The translations under genes were made by a program, and so were the position numbers. A DNA stretch of 64,000 nucleotides, from contig NZ_MDKC01000023.1 of assembly GCF_001712755.1 (NCBI RefSeq), forward strand, positions 1 through 64,000, given 5' to 3'. The notes beneath the pieces were generated by a model, which made no database searches, had not been told where the DNA came from, and worked only from the letters and a program-made list of their open reading frames with translations. The DNA is from Gottfriedia luciferensis. Lineage in GTDB: Bacteria; Bacillota; Bacilli; Bacillales; Bacillaceae_G. This document shows positions 26,031-36,123 of the stretch, piece after piece. Every line of letters begins with the position of its first letter. Position 1 is the stretch's first letter.

Positions 26031-26225
26031 GTGGATCAATCAAATATTATCGATATAAACCAATATAGAAAATTAAAAAAACATAAATTAGAATCCTTCG
26101 CTTTTCGAGTAAAATATGATGAAACGGCATATAAGGATGCATTATTATTATTAATTTTCGCATGCTCATTAGCTGCATTATCTTTCTTTTTTATCTTTTA
26201 TTTTATTTACAAAATAATTAACTAA
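26031..26225 (+). CDS. 64-residue single-pass membrane protein
   Basis: GTG start at 26031 preceded by AAAGGAGAGG. A polar, basic N-terminus (SNIIDINQYRKLKKHK) leads to one long hydrophobic helix (residues ~38-60, ALLLLIFACSLAALSFFFIF) and ends KIIN. No family recognised. It ends in a very strong bidirectional terminator shared with brxB. Confidence 0.6.
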   Translation: MDQSNIIDINQYRKLKKHKLESFAFRVKYDETAYKDALLLLIFACSLAALSFFFIFYFIYKIIN

Positions 26226-26275
26226 AACGCTTTATTTAAACTCCAGTTTACATAATAATAATATTATGCACAAAA

Positions 26276-26322
26276 AAAGTACAAAAATTTATGGAATTTC
26301 CCCATAAATTTTTGTACTTTTT
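26276..26322. terminator. Bidirectional terminator
   Basis: Nineteen-base stem AAAGTACAAAAATTTATGG / CCATAAATTTTTGTACTTT flanked by A and T runs, between convergent genes. Confidence 0.92.
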
Positions 26323-26325
26323 TAT

Positions 26326-26763
26326 TTAAATTTCTTCACAAAATTGATCGAAGTAATTTTGAAGTTTTTGAATAACTTGCATTGGATCATGGCCTTCTAT
26401 TTCATGACGCTCAACCATCGCTACAAGTTCACCGTCTTTTAAAAGTGCAAATGACGGAGATGAAGGTGCTTTACCAGTAAAATATTCACGAGCTTTCGCT
26501 GTAGCCTCTTTATCTTGCCCTGCAAACACAGTTACTAATTGGTCAGGTCTTGTATCGTAGTGCACTGAATGTGCTGCTGCAGGACGAGCAATACCACCAG
26601 CACAACCACATACTGAGTTTACCATTACAAGTGTAGTACCTTTCTTTTCTAATGCTTGTTCTACTTCCTCAGGTGTTTTTAACTCTGCATAACCAGCCGC
26701 TACGATTTCTTGACGTGCAGTATGGACAACATCATTCATAAAAAAATTAAAATTCATATTCAT
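26326..26763 (-). CDS. brxB: Bacilliredoxin BrxB (YqiW, DUF1094)
   Basis: 145 residues. The CGC redox motif is in [18 protein letters not shown], diagnostic of BrxA/BrxB; the C-terminal half continues with [28 protein letters not shown]. It removes bacillithiol from mixed disulfides on proteins in the cytosol. Its place near the art and bkd genes matches B. subtilis yqiW, which is why BrxB is preferred over BrxA. Confidence 0.92.
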   Translation of the reverse strand: MNMNFNFFMNDVVHTARQEIVAAGYAELKTPEEVEQALEKKGTTLVMVNSVCGCAGGIARPAAAHSVHYDTRPDQLVTVFAGQDKEATAKAREYFTGKAPSSPSFALLKDGELVAMVERHEIEGHDPMQVIQKLQNYFDQFCEEI

Positions 26764-26873
26764 TTCATCTACTCCTTACATGCTTTTTTTCATCTTACCA
26801 ATTTAGCGGCTATTAATTCAAGCTTTTGAACCTGCTAGTTATATTATTTCACGTGAATCTTATAATACCTTAA

Positions 26874-27185
26874 TTATTCATTCACTAACTCTACGATTAC
26901 ATTCGGTAAATGAGCTAAAGTAGATATGGCGTATTGGTAATCTTCATTTAATTCTTCGACAACTCGTATGACAGTTACGAATGGATTTTTTATGACAAAC
27001 TGATCAATCTTTTCCACATCTCCTGCAATAAATAAAACTTTAGCATCAATTTTATTTTTTAATCCGATTGAATGTAATGTGGATAAAACATTTTTCATTA
27101 GCTCTTCTTCTTGCTCACTAGCACCTTCTAATATTACACAGTCCCAACTTAATAACTTAAGCTGATCAAAAAGAAGTTCGTCCAT
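26874..27185 (-). CDS. Hypothetical protein
   Basis: 103 residues, ATG after GGAGGGAGAT. Soluble, acidic, with alternating strand/helix stretches (CVILEGASEQEEELMKNVLS, KVLFIAGDVEKIDQFVI, VTVIRVVEELNEDYQYAIS) that suggest a small Rossmann- or thioredoxin-like alpha/beta fold, but no motif is diagnostic. It lies upstream of brxB with its own spacer. I do not recognise a family. Confidence 0.6.
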   Translation of the reverse strand: MDELLFDQLKLLSWDCVILEGASEQEEELMKNVLSTLHSIGLKNKIDAKVLFIAGDVEKIDQFVIKNPFVTVIRVVEELNEDYQYAISTLAHLPNVIVELVNE

Positions 27186-27430
27186 ATCTCTCCCTCCATA
27201 TCGCTTGTTTATACAATATATGAGGAAAAGAACGAAAGCATACTTTATTAGTATGAAATGAAAAAACTCTAATTGTTAACTTTCTCCAATACCGAACGCC
27301 AATATTAAAATGAATAAGAAAACAAAACAAATATTACGCCTGTAATTGATAAGAAGCTGAAAAAAATACAAAGAATATGCCAGTGTATTTAGTGTTCTTT
27401 GAGTTTTACACAGAGAATAGTAGTAGAAAT

Positions 27431-27460
27431 AAAAAAGAACGCTTTAAAAGCGTTCTTTTA
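27431..27460 (-). terminator. Terminator of the MFS transporter gene
   Basis: AAAGAACGCTTT / AAAGCGTTCTTT stem with T-run on the minus strand, overlapping the stop. Confidence 0.85.
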
Positions 27461-28705
27461 AGAATTAACAGTTAACTTTGAATCCGATTCAACCTTGACT
27501 ACTTTTCTTTTTTGAAAAAGTCGATTTACAAAAAACATCATTGGAAAACTGATAAAAGCGATTGCACTAATAATTACAAATCCACGGCCACCATTTTCAT
27601 ACCCGAAGTAAGCTAATAAACTTCCACCAAGCGCTGGACCGAAAACGAAACCGAGTTTTGAGAATCCCATTGCTCCGAAATAAGTTCCCTTTAATTCTTC
27701 AGGAGCAAGCTGATCGACAAATACATCTGTAAATGTAAATGCAAATATTTCTCCTACAGTTAACACAATCATTACGATTGCTAATAAGAAAAAGTTAGTA
27801 AATAACCCAAATCCAGCAACAGCTAAACTAACAATCACATTACCAATCATCATAGATACAGTAGGTGAAAAATTCTTCATTCTACTTACAATTGGGAATT
27901 GAAGTATTACTACAGTTACTGCATTGATTGTAGTTAAATATGCATACAGTTTAACGCCATTATGAAACTGTGGTGCATTCGCAAAATATTGAGACATTGT
28001 TGAAAAGCTTTGTGAATAACCAAGACCATAGAAACAGATTGTTAAAATCGTTAAAGCAAAGATAATATCCTTACGTAAAATTGAAAACGATGCCTTCATC
28101 GAAACTTTGTTTGTCGAAGCAGACTTTCCTTCTCCAATTTTATACTTAGATAACATAAATAATAATGTTAAACCATAAAAAAAGTACACAATTCCAGATA
28201 ATACAAATGGCAATGTGCTTTTTGAGCTTCCTAGATATAAACCAACTAAAGGACCTACTGCAACCCCAACATTAATAGCGGCATACCGCAAATTAAACAC
28301 TAACAGTTTTGATTTCTCGTCGGTTAAATCAGAAAGTAATGCCCTTGAAGAAGGTTCGAAAAATGATGAACAAATATTTAAGATCGAGTTCAGCACAAAA
28401 AACCAGGCAAATGAATTTCCTAGTCCAAAACCAACTAATGTAATAGACCATAAAAAAATACTCGATAATAAAATAGTTTTCCTTCCAATACGATCAGAAA
28501 GAGTTCCTCCAATAAAACTGAAAAACACCCCTAAAAAAGCTGAAACTGTTAACATAAGCCCAACCATTGCAGGTGAGATATGTTTAACTGAAGTTAAATA
28601 AATAGCTAAAAACGGCATACTTACTGTGCTCGCAAATCTAACGAATAAAGTTCCAATAACGATATTCCAAGCAACAGGATGTACGGCAGATAAATTTTTA
28701 AACAT
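27458..28705 (-). CDS. Major facilitator superfamily transporter
   Basis: 415 residues with 12 predicted membrane helices. Motif A between helices 2 and 3 reads GGTLSDRIGRKTILL; the second half has PEELKGTYFGAMGFSKLGF. It resembles drug-efflux DHA1 members. B. subtilis carries the bmr multidrug locus at about this point of the map, so a similar role is possible, but the regulator and bmrU genes are not next to it. The substrate is unknown. Confidence 0.85.
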   Translation of the reverse strand: MFKNLSAVHPVAWNIVIGTLFVRFASTVSMPFLAIYLTSVKHISPAMVGLMLTVSAFLGVFFSFIGGTLSDRIGRKTILLSSIFLWSITLVGFGLGNSFAWFFVLNSILNICSSFFEPSSRALLSDLTDEKSKLLVFNLRYAAINVGVAVGPLVGLYLGSSKSTLPFVLSGIVYFFYGLTLLFMLSKYKIGEGKSASTNKVSMKASFSILRKDIIFALTILTICFYGLGYSQSFSTMSQYFANAPQFHNGVKLYAYLTTINAVTVVILQFPIVSRMKNFSPTVSMMIGNVIVSLAVAGFGLFTNFFLLAIVMIVLTVGEIFAFTFTDVFVDQLAPEELKGTYFGAMGFSKLGFVFGPALGGSLLAYFGYENGGRGFVIISAIAFISFPMMFFVNRLFQKRKVVKVESDSKLTVNS

Positions 28706-28872
28706 CTTATCCCCCCTATTTCTCTAAGATGTCACATATTTGTAAATTATCTTACAAATGTTACAGTTTGTAAAGGTTTTAGTTTATGGGGCAAAATGTA
28801 AACTGGAGGTTAAGTAAAGGAAAATAGTATAGCATGTAGGAAAAATGGGTTAAAGAGAAAAGGAATAGCATG

Positions 28873-29349
28873 CTACTCCTTAATTTTTTTCAAATTTCGA
28901 TAGAGATTGTCTTTTAATATAGCCATGAATCGGTTTTTACTATTATCAATCACTTCAAAGCCGTACTTGCGATATAAGTTGTGAGCGTCCCTTGTTTTAA
29001 GCATGAATGTTCGCACAGTTGATAGTTTTTCATAACCCATGATTACTTCCATTAACCATTTTGATAAGCCTTGTTTACGATATTCTGGGAGAATAAATAC
29101 GTCTGCTAAATAAGCAAACGTGACGCCATCTGATACTACTCTTGCGAAGCCTACTTGGGTTGGATCACTTTCTTCTGGATTACCCTTGTAAACACCAAAA
29201 CAGAATGAACCTTTAATAAATCGATCAATATATTCATAAGGAATTTCATTTGCCCAATATGAATCTTTGTCTAAAAAGTTATAAATAACTTCTCTGTTTA
29301 ATAATTCTTTATTCGTGGATATGTAATAGCCATTTTGTTCAACTAGCAT
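28873..29349 (-). CDS. GNAT-family acetyltransferase
   Basis: 158 residues from ATG at 29349, eight bases after AAAGGAG (a GTG three codons upstream is closer). GNAT core: VTFAYLADVFILPEYRKQGLSKWLMEVIMGYEKL, with the R-K-Q-G-L acetyl-CoA loop, then LKTRDAHNLYRKYGFEVID. The family is widespread and the substrate is undetermined. Monocistronic. Confidence 0.88.
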   Translation of the reverse strand: MLVEQNGYYISTNKELLNREVIYNFLDKDSYWANEIPYEYIDRFIKGSFCFGVYKGNPEESDPTQVGFARVVSDGVTFAYLADVFILPEYRKQGLSKWLMEVIMGYEKLSTVRTFMLKTRDAHNLYRKYGFEVIDNSKNRFMAILKDNLYRNLKKIKE

Positions 29350-29723
29350 GAATTCCACTCCTTTTAAAAAAATACTGAATTTTATGACTATTAAATTTTA
29401 TCACAAATCACTAACAAAGGGTTATTTTTAAGTTAGGGATAGAAGACTCACATCTACTCCTTTTATTATTGAAAAAATAACTGTGTTAATTACTTTGAAC
29501 ATAGTTGAGGGGGTATCTCGGTGGTGTTTTTCTTTTTAAATAATTTTATGTGGCCATTTTTATAGATTTTAGCGTAATTCAAGACTATTTTTGTTCATAG
29601 GAGAAAGAATTTAGAATAAACTTGCTAGTTTTCTAAATAAATGGGTCAATTTTTTACTATTATTAAGTTAAAATACTCCAACCGGTATGGGTAATTTCTC
29701 ATTTTATTTGTGATAGCAACGGA

Positions 29724-29925
29724 TTTAATTGCGGTTTTGGTAATTTTAATTGCGGTTTTGGTAATTTTAATTGCGGTTTTGGTAATTTTAATTGCGGTTT
29801 TGGTAATTTTATTTGCAGTTTTACTTATTTTAATTGCAGATTCCCTATTTTTATTTGCACCTTGACTTTATTTGCAGTTCCCCTATTTTTTTTGCATCTA
29901 GAATTTTTTTTGCACCTCGCACAAC
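29724..29925. repeat. 21-bp minisatellite decaying into TTTGC-rich repeats
   Basis: Four perfect 21-bp tandem copies (unit TTTAATTGCGGTTTTGGTAA+T, 29724-29807) followed by ~110 bp of shorter, degenerate units, each with TTTGCA and a T-run. It would read FNCGFGN repeats on + and LKLPKPQ on -, but there is no start codon or ribosome site on either strand, so it is treated as non-coding. It sits in the 650-bp gap between the GNAT gene and bkdB; the rest of 29350-29723 is featureless and AT-rich. Confidence 0.85.
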
Positions 29926-29956
29926 GATTTTTATTTTCACATTATACAAAAGATCA

Positions 29957-29990
29957 TAAAAAAAGAGGTCGCCCTTAAGACAACCTCTTT
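29957..29990 (-). terminator. Terminator of the bkd operon
   Basis: AAAGAGGTTGTC / GGCGACCTCTTT imperfect stem followed by seven T on the minus strand, just after the bkdB stop. Confidence 0.88.
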
Positions 29991-30000
29991 CATTTATAAA

Positions 30001-31335
30001 TTAATATACGTTCGTATTTTCTTTTGTTGTATTTTCTAGGATTTCTTTTACTCTTCCTAAGAATTTACCACAAATGAAGCCGTCTAGTACACGGTGATCA
30101 AGTGATAAGCATAGGTTAACCATATCGCGAACACCAATCATTCCGTTTACAACAGCTGGACGTTTTACGATGCTTTCAATTTGTAAAATTGCAGCTTGTG
30201 GGTAGTTAATGATACCCGCACTTTGAACACTACCAAATGATCCAGTGTTATTTACTGTGAATGTGCCACCTTGCATTTCGTCTGATTTTAATTTACCAGT
30301 ACGAACTTTTGTAGCTAATTCAGTAATTTCACGTGCGATACCTTTGATTGTTTTCTCATCAGCATTTTTAATAACTGGAACAAATAATGCATCGTCTGTT
30401 GCAACAGCGATCGATAAGTTAATATCTTTCTTTTGGATGATTTTGTCTCCAGCCCACATTGAATTAATCATTGGGTATTCTTTAAGTGCTTGCGCTACAG
30501 CTTTAACAAAGAATGCGAAGAATGTTAAAGAGAAACCTTCTTTTTTCTTGAAAGAATCTTTAAGGCTGTTTCTGTAATTAACTAAGTTTGTAACATCTAC
30601 TTCAATCATCATCCAAGCATGTGGAGCTTCATGTTTACTACGTAACATATTTGAAGCAATTGCTTTACGTACACCTGTAACTGGAATTTCAATATCACCA
30701 ACTGCTGTTGGGATAACAGGTGCAGGTGCTGCAGCAGGTGCTTTAGCTACTTGAGCAGCAGGAGCAGTTTGTGCTACAACTGGTTGAGTAGGAGCTTCAA
30801 CTGCAACAGGTGCTGGTGCCGCTTGAGGTACACCATTTGCGATTGCATTTAAAACGTCTTTTCGAGTAACTCGACCATTATTTCCTGAACCAGGAATTAA
30901 TGAAAGATCAAGATTATTTTCTTGTGCTAAACGAAGTACAGCTGGAGAATAACGTACTTTACCAGACTCATCAGTTTTAGCAATAGTTTGAACCGGTGCA
31001 GCAGCTACAGGAGTTTGTGCTGGTGCTACAGGTGCAGCTTTTTCAACTGGTTTAGTTTCTTCGATTGTAGTAGCAGCTACTTCACCAGCAGCTCCTTCAA
31101 CTTCAATCGTACAAATGATTTCACCAACAGCTAAAGTTTCCCCTTCATTTGCGATTAATTCTTTAATCACACCAGAAAATGAAGATGGTACTTCAGCATT
31201 AACTTTATCTGTCATAACTTCTGCAAGTGGATCGTATTTATTTACACGATCTCCTACTTTTACTAACCAAGTACTGATTGTACCCTCAGTTACACTTTCA
31301 CCTAATTGAGGCATTTTAATATTTTCGATCATCAT
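30001..31335 (-). CDS. bkdB: Branched-chain 2-oxoacid dehydrogenase E2 (lipoamide acyltransferase)
   Basis: 444 residues; ATG at 31335 five bases after AAGGGGG. Domains in order: lipoyl domain with the lipoyl Lys in MTDKVNAEVPS (~residue 43), an Ala/Pro-rich linker, a peripheral-subunit-binding domain (VRYSPAVLRLAQENNLDLSL..GNNGRVTRKDVL), a second Ala/Pro linker and the catalytic acyltransferase domain ending SLDHRVLDGFICGKFLG with the active His and Asp. It forms the core of the complex and passes the branched acyl group to CoA. Last gene of the operon. Confidence 0.95.
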   Translation of the reverse strand: MMIENIKMPQLGESVTEGTISTWLVKVGDRVNKYDPLAEVMTDKVNAEVPSSFSGVIKELIANEGETLAVGEIICTIEVEGAAGEVAATTIEETKPVEKAAPVAPAQTPVAAAPVQTIAKTDESGKVRYSPAVLRLAQENNLDLSLIPGSGNNGRVTRKDVLNAIANGVPQAAPAPVAVEAPTQPVVAQTAPAAQVAKAPAAAPAPVIPTAVGDIEIPVTGVRKAIASNMLRSKHEAPHAWMMIEVDVTNLVNYRNSLKDSFKKKEGFSLTFFAFFVKAVAQALKEYPMINSMWAGDKIIQKKDINLSIAVATDDALFVPVIKNADEKTIKGIAREITELATKVRTGKLKSDEMQGGTFTVNNTGSFGSVQSAGIINYPQAAILQIESIVKRPAVVNGMIGVRDMVNLCLSLDHRVLDGFICGKFLGRVKEILENTTKENTNVY

Positions 31336-31362
31336 TATGTCCCCCTTTTTCAAACAGTGCCA

Positions 31363-32346
31363 TTAAAATGCTGCAAGTTCTCTAGCCGCTTTTTCTACTT
31401 TATCTGGATTAACCATGAAGAATTTTTCCATTGTAGGAGAATAAGGCATTGCCGGAACATCAGGGCCAGCAAGGCGTGCGATTGGCGCATCTAATTCAAA
31501 TAAGCAATTTTCAGCAATAATAGCTGCAACTTCACTCATGATACTTCCTTCTTTATTATCTTCAGTTACTAATAAAACTTTTCCTGTTTTAGAAGCAGCT
31601 TCGATAATAGATTCTTTATCTAATGGATAAATTGTACGTAAGTCTAAAACATGTACAGAAATACCATCTTGAGCTAATTTTTCAGCAGCTTGAAGAGCAA
31701 AATGTACACATAGTCCGTAAGTGATGATTGTGATATCTTCACCTTCACGTTTTACATCAGCTTTCCCAATTGGAAGTACATAATCAGTTTCAGGTACTTC
31801 ACCTTTAATTAAACGATAAGCACGTTTATGCTCAAAGAAAATTACTGGGTCATTATCACGAATTGCTGCTTTTAATAAACCTTTTACATCATAAGGTGTA
31901 GATGGCATTACAATTTTTAATCCTGGTTGACCTGCAAATACCTTCTCAACAGATTGAGAGTGATAAAGTGCACCGTGTACACCGCCTCCATAAGGAGCAC
32001 GAATCGTAATAGGACAAGTCCAGTCATTGTTTGAACGATAACGAATTCTTGAAGCCTCAGAAATAATTTGGTTTACTGCAGGCATAATGAAATCAGCAAA
32101 TTGCATTTCAGCTACTGGTCTAAGTCCGTACATTGCAGCACCAATACCAACACCCGCAATTGCAGATTCTGCTAGTGGTGTATCTAATACACGATCCTCA
32201 CCAAATTGATCATATAGACCATGAGTAGCTTTAAATACTCCACCTTTTAATCCAACGTCTTCCCCTAATACAAATACCTTTGGATCGCGTTCCATTTCCT
32301 CTTTTAACGCTAAAGTTACTGCATCTATATAAGACATTACTGCCAT
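31363..32346 (-). CDS. bkdAB: Branched-chain 2-oxoacid dehydrogenase E1 beta
   Basis: 327 residues, transketolase-like beta subunit: VFVLGEDVGLKGGVFKATHG at the N-terminus, the TPP-contacting PLAESAIAGVGIGAAMYGLRPVAE, and the C-terminal domain with VTEDNKEGSIMSEVAAIIAE. It works with BkdAA in decarboxylating keto-valine, -leucine and -isoleucine. It lies 16 bp after bkdAA and 27 bp before bkdB. Confidence 0.95.
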   Translation of the reverse strand: MAVMSYIDAVTLALKEEMERDPKVFVLGEDVGLKGGVFKATHGLYDQFGEDRVLDTPLAESAIAGVGIGAAMYGLRPVAEMQFADFIMPAVNQIISEASRIRYRSNNDWTCPITIRAPYGGGVHGALYHSQSVEKVFAGQPGLKIVMPSTPYDVKGLLKAAIRDNDPVIFFEHKRAYRLIKGEVPETDYVLPIGKADVKREGEDITIITYGLCVHFALQAAEKLAQDGISVHVLDLRTIYPLDKESIIEAASKTGKVLLVTEDNKEGSIMSEVAAIIAENCLFELDAPIARLAGPDVPAMPYSPTMEKFFMVNPDKVEKAARELAAF

Positions 32347-32362
32347 ATTGTCCTACCCCCTC

Positions 32363-33367
32363 TTATTCTTCGTAAACAAACTTCAATGCATGCTCAGCTG
32401 CTGCATATGGAGCGTTTTCTGCGTAGTCAGTTGCTTCATCAACAATCGCACGAATTTTTGTATCGATTTCTTTTTCTAATTCTTCTGTTAACACACCAAC
32501 TTCATGAAGGTACTTAGCAAATGTAAATAAGCAATCTTTGCTTTTTGCTTCTTCTACTTCTTCACGAGAACGGTAGATACGATCATCATCATCACTAGAG
32601 TGAGCAGTTAATCGATAAGATACAGCTTCGATTAATGTTGGACCTTCTCCACGACGAGCACGGTCAACTGCTTCTTTTGTTACACGATAAACTTCTAAAG
32701 GATCATTTCCATCAACAGTGAAACCAGGCATGCCGTATCCAATTGCACGATCAGATACTTTTTCACACGCTAATTGCTTCTCAATCGGTACTGAGATCGC
32801 ATATTTGTTATTTTCACACATGAAAATTACTGGTAACTTATGTACACCAGCAAAGTTTGCGCCTTCATGGAAATCACCTTGGTTAGAAGAACCTTCACCA
32901 AATGAAACCCAAGAGACAATATCTTTACCTTCCATTTTTGCAGCTAGAGATACACCTACAGCGTGAGGTACTTGAGTTGTAACTGGAGATGAACCAGTAA
33001 CGATACGATTTTTCTTTTGACCAAAATGACCTGGCATTTGACGTCCACCAGAGTTTGGATCTTCTGCTTTTGCAAAACCAGAAAGCATTAATTCTTTTGC
33101 TGTCATTCCAAATTGTAAAACTACACCCATATCACGGTAATATGGTAATACGTAATCTTTTGTATTGTCTAATGCATACGCTGATCCAACTTGAGCTGCT
33201 TCTTGACCTTGACAAGAAATAACGAACGGAATTTTACCAGCACGATTTAATAACCACATACGCTCATCAATACGACGTGCCATTAGCATTGTTTCATACA
33301 TACTAAGAACGTCATCATTTGATAGACCAAGCTGTTCATGACGGTTTGAAGTTGTAACCTTTTCCAT
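32363..33367 (-). CDS. bkdAA: Branched-chain 2-oxoacid dehydrogenase E1 alpha
   Basis: 334 residues. TPP-binding region VSFGEGSSNQGDFHEGANFA to CENNKYAISVP, and the phosphorylation-loop equivalent SYRLTAHSSDDDDRIYR. MLMARRIDERMWLLNR is the usual N-terminal signature. Heterotetramer with BkdAB. It lies 97 bp after lpdV. Confidence 0.95.
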   Translation of the reverse strand: MEKVTTSNRHEQLGLSNDDVLSMYETMLMARRIDERMWLLNRAGKIPFVISCQGQEAAQVGSAYALDNTKDYVLPYYRDMGVVLQFGMTAKELMLSGFAKAEDPNSGGRQMPGHFGQKKNRIVTGSSPVTTQVPHAVGVSLAAKMEGKDIVSWVSFGEGSSNQGDFHEGANFAGVHKLPVIFMCENNKYAISVPIEKQLACEKVSDRAIGYGMPGFTVDGNDPLEVYRVTKEAVDRARRGEGPTLIEAVSYRLTAHSSDDDDRIYRSREEVEEAKSKDCLFTFAKYLHEVGVLTEELEKEIDTKIRAIVDEATDYAENAPYAAAEHALKFVYEE

Positions 33368-33464
33368 AAATATCCCCCTTTTACCACATACATGTGTGGA
33401 AGCGTTTTAAATCATTATAGTGATGAAATGTAGAGATTTGCTCTCTACATTTCAATTTTTTAAA

Positions 33465-34886
33465 TTAAGAGTGAATTGCTAATCCTTCTACAGCAAGTGC
33501 TGCTTCACCAATAGCTTCAGATAATGAAGGATGTGGATGAATTGTATGAGAAATTTCCCATGCAGTTGCATCTAATACTCGTGCTAAACCTGCTTCTGAG
33601 ATCATATCCGTTACATGAGGTCCAATCATATGAACACCAAGAAGATCATTGGTCTCTTCATCAACAATTATTTTAACAAATCCATCTTGCTCACCGTAAA
33701 CTAAAGCTTTACCAATTGCACGGAATGAGAATTTTCCTTTTTTAACTTTATAACCTTTTTCTTTTGCTTCACGCTCAGTTAAGCCAACAGATGCAACTTC
33801 TGGATTACTATAAACACACTTACTAACCATTGTTGGATCTAATGGAAGAGGTGAATTTCCTACAATATGCTCAACTGCAATTGTACCTTCTCTTGAAGCA
33901 ACATGTGCTAATTGTAAACCACCAATAACATCACCAATCGCATAAATATGTGATTCTTTAGTTTGGTAATTGGCATTTGTTTGGATAAAACCATTTTCAA
34001 CTACGATGTCAGTATTTTCTAATCCGATTCCTTCAACATTCGCTTGACGGCCAACAGATACTAACATTTTTTCAGCAGTGAAAGATTTCTCAGTATCTTT
34101 ATGAAGCGCATTAATTCTAACGCCATTATCGATTACTAAAGTTTCAGCTAAAACTTTTGCATCAGTAACTAATTTAATCCCTTTTTTCTTTAATAATCTA
34201 GTCATTTCTTTAGAAATTTCTTCGTCTTCTAAAGGTAAAATAGTTTTACTGTACTCGATTACTGTTACTTCAACACCAAAATCTGCTAACATTGAAGCCC
34301 ACTCAATACCGATTACACCGCCACCAACGATAATAATTGACTCAGGAAGTGTCTCCATTTTTAACGCCTCGTCAGATGACATTACATGCTCACCATCAAT
34401 AGTTAATCCAGGTAAAGACTTTGGTCTTGAACCAGTTGCAACTAATACGTTCTTTGGAATTAGCATTTCGTTCTCGCTACCATCATTCATTTCTACTGAA
34501 ATTGTTCCTGGCATTGGAGAAAAGATTGAAGGTCCTAAAATACGTCCTAAACCATTGTATACATCAATTTTCCCTTGTTTCATTAAGTGTTCAACACCTT
34601 TATGAAGCCCGGCAACGATATTTTCTTTTCTTTGTTGTACTTTGCTAAAGTTTAATGTTACGCCTGATGTTTCAACACCAAACTCTTCACTTTTCTTAGC
34701 AGTTGAAAAAACTTCTGCACTACGTAATAATGCTTTACTTGGGATACAGCCTGCATGTAAGCAAGTTCCACCAAGTTTGTTTTTTTCTACTACCGCTACT
34801 TTTAATCCTAATTGAGAAGCACGAATAGCAGCTACATAGCCGCCTGTACCGCCACCGAGTACGACTAAATCATATTCTGTTGCCAT
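33465..34886 (-). CDS. lpdV: Dihydrolipoyl dehydrogenase of the Bkd complex (E3)
   Basis: 473 residues. FAD motif VVLGGGTGGYVAAIRASQLG, redox disulfide in GGTCLHAGCIPSKALL, NAD motif IIVGGGVIGIEWASMLADFG and the C-terminal active-site His-Glu in HPHPSLSEAIGEAAL. It reoxidises dihydrolipoamide on BkdB with NAD+. The disulfide loop TCLHAGC replaces the common TCLNVGC, as in other LpdV proteins. Confidence 0.95.
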   Translation of the reverse strand: MATEYDLVVLGGGTGGYVAAIRASQLGLKVAVVEKNKLGGTCLHAGCIPSKALLRSAEVFSTAKKSEEFGVETSGVTLNFSKVQQRKENIVAGLHKGVEHLMKQGKIDVYNGLGRILGPSIFSPMPGTISVEMNDGSENEMLIPKNVLVATGSRPKSLPGLTIDGEHVMSSDEALKMETLPESIIIVGGGVIGIEWASMLADFGVEVTVIEYSKTILPLEDEEISKEMTRLLKKKGIKLVTDAKVLAETLVIDNGVRINALHKDTEKSFTAEKMLVSVGRQANVEGIGLENTDIVVENGFIQTNANYQTKESHIYAIGDVIGGLQLAHVASREGTIAVEHIVGNSPLPLDPTMVSKCVYSNPEVASVGLTEREAKEKGYKVKKGKFSFRAIGKALVYGEQDGFVKIIVDEETNDLLGVHMIGPHVTDMISEAGLARVLDATAWEISHTIHPHPSLSEAIGEAALAVEGLAIHS

Positions 34887-34905
34887 GATGAAATTCTCCT
34901 CACAT

Positions 34906-36000
34906 TTATACTAAAGATTTAACTGCAAATTCTCCAGGATAGATTTTTGCTTCTTCTTCTTCTCGAAGTACGCGAAGTGCACCTTCACAAAGAGCTTGAA
35001 GTTCATTTTCACCTGGTAAAACAATTACACGTGCCATAAACTTAACTCTTTTAGTTATTTCATTAACAATAAAATCACTATAAGCAATTCCACCTGTTAA
35101 TATAATTGCATCAATATTACCTTCAAGAACAGCTGCCGCACTTCCAATTTCTTTTGCGACTTGGTAAGCCATTGCTTCATATACTAATGCAGCTTTTTCG
35201 TCACCATCTTCAATCATGTTTTCAACTTTAATTGCATCAGCTGTTCCAAGATAACTAACTAAACCACCTTGACCAACCATCATTTTTTGTACTTCGTTAA
35301 CATAGTAGTCACCAGAGTAACAAAGTTTTATTAGATCACCAATTGGTACAGTTCCTGCTCGCTCTGGACTAAAAGGTCCTTCACCATCTAAACCGTTATT
35401 TACGTCAATTACGCGTCCTTTTTTATGAGCACCAACACTCACACCTCCACCCATATGGGCGATAATAAGGTTTAAATCGTTATATGACTGTTCTAACTGT
35501 TTTGATACTTTTCGTGCGACAGCTTTTTGGTTTAAAGCATGGAAAACACTTCTTCTTTCCATAAGTGATTGTCCGCTGATTCTTGCAACTGGATGTAATT
35601 CATCTACAACTACTGGATCAACGATAAATGCTGGAATGTTTAATCCTTGTGCAATCTCATTAGCAATAATTCCACCAAGATTTGAAGCATGCTGACCACT
35701 ATAACCAATTTTCAAATCTTCTAACATGATTTCATTTACTGCATAAGTTCCACCTTCGATTGGTCTTAGCAGTCCACCTCGACCACATACAGCACTTAAT
35801 TTAGAAATGTTAATGCCTTCTTTGTGTAATACCTCTAAAATAACATTTTTTCTAAATTCATATTGATCAATTATTGTTTTGTATTTATTTAATTCTTCAT
35901 CGTCATGGCGTATTGTTTGTTCAAAAATTGGTTTTTCATCATCAAATACACCAACCTTTGTGGATGTGCTGCCAGGATTAATTACTAAAATACGATGCAT
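34906..36000 (-). CDS. buk: Butyrate kinase (branched-chain fatty acid kinase)
   Basis: 364 residues from ATG at 36000, eight bases after GGGAGAG (a GTG three codons upstream is too close). ASKHA fold: phosphate loop [12 protein letters not shown], central [24 protein letters not shown], adenosine motif ILTGGIAYS. With Ptb it interconverts branched acyl-CoA, acyl-phosphate and free acid. In this operon it balances branched acyl-CoA against isobutyrate/isovalerate. Confidence 0.93.
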   Translation of the reverse strand: MHRILVINPGSTSTKVGVFDDEKPIFEQTIRHDDEELNKYKTIIDQYEFRKNVILEVLHKEGINISKLSAVCGRGGLLRPIEGGTYAVNEIMLEDLKIGYSGQHASNLGGIIANEIAQGLNIPAFIVDPVVVDELHPVARISGQSLMERRSVFHALNQKAVARKVSKQLEQSYNDLNLIIAHMGGGVSVGAHKKGRVIDVNNGLDGEGPFSPERAGTVPIGDLIKLCYSGDYYVNEVQKMMVGQGGLVSYLGTADAIKVENMIEDGDEKAALVYEAMAYQVAKEIGSAAAVLEGNIDAIILTGGIAYSDFIVNEITKRVKFMARVIVLPGENELQALCEGALRVLREEEEAKIYPGEFAVKSLV

Positions 36001-36043
36001 TGTCAACACTCTCCCTTCTAAGTTTACCTTACCTTTATAACTA

Positions 36044-36079
36044 GAAAGAAAGAGGTACTATTACTTCCCTCTTTCTTTC
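36044..36079 (-). repeat. 12-bp hairpin in the bcd-buk intergenic region
   Basis: GAAAGAAAGAGG and its exact complement CCTCTTTCTTTC around a 12-base loop. No T-run follows on the minus strand, so it may protect or process mRNA between bcd and buk rather than stop transcription. Confidence 0.7.
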
Positions 36080-36123
36080 CACCTAAAAAATAAAGGAATT
36101 TTAATTAAATTTTATTTGGTCAA

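Noticed and set aside
29724-29925. A gene for an FNCGFGN-repeat peptide on the + strand
   Set aside because: The frame has no start codon or ribosome site and the periodicity decays into non-multiples of three.
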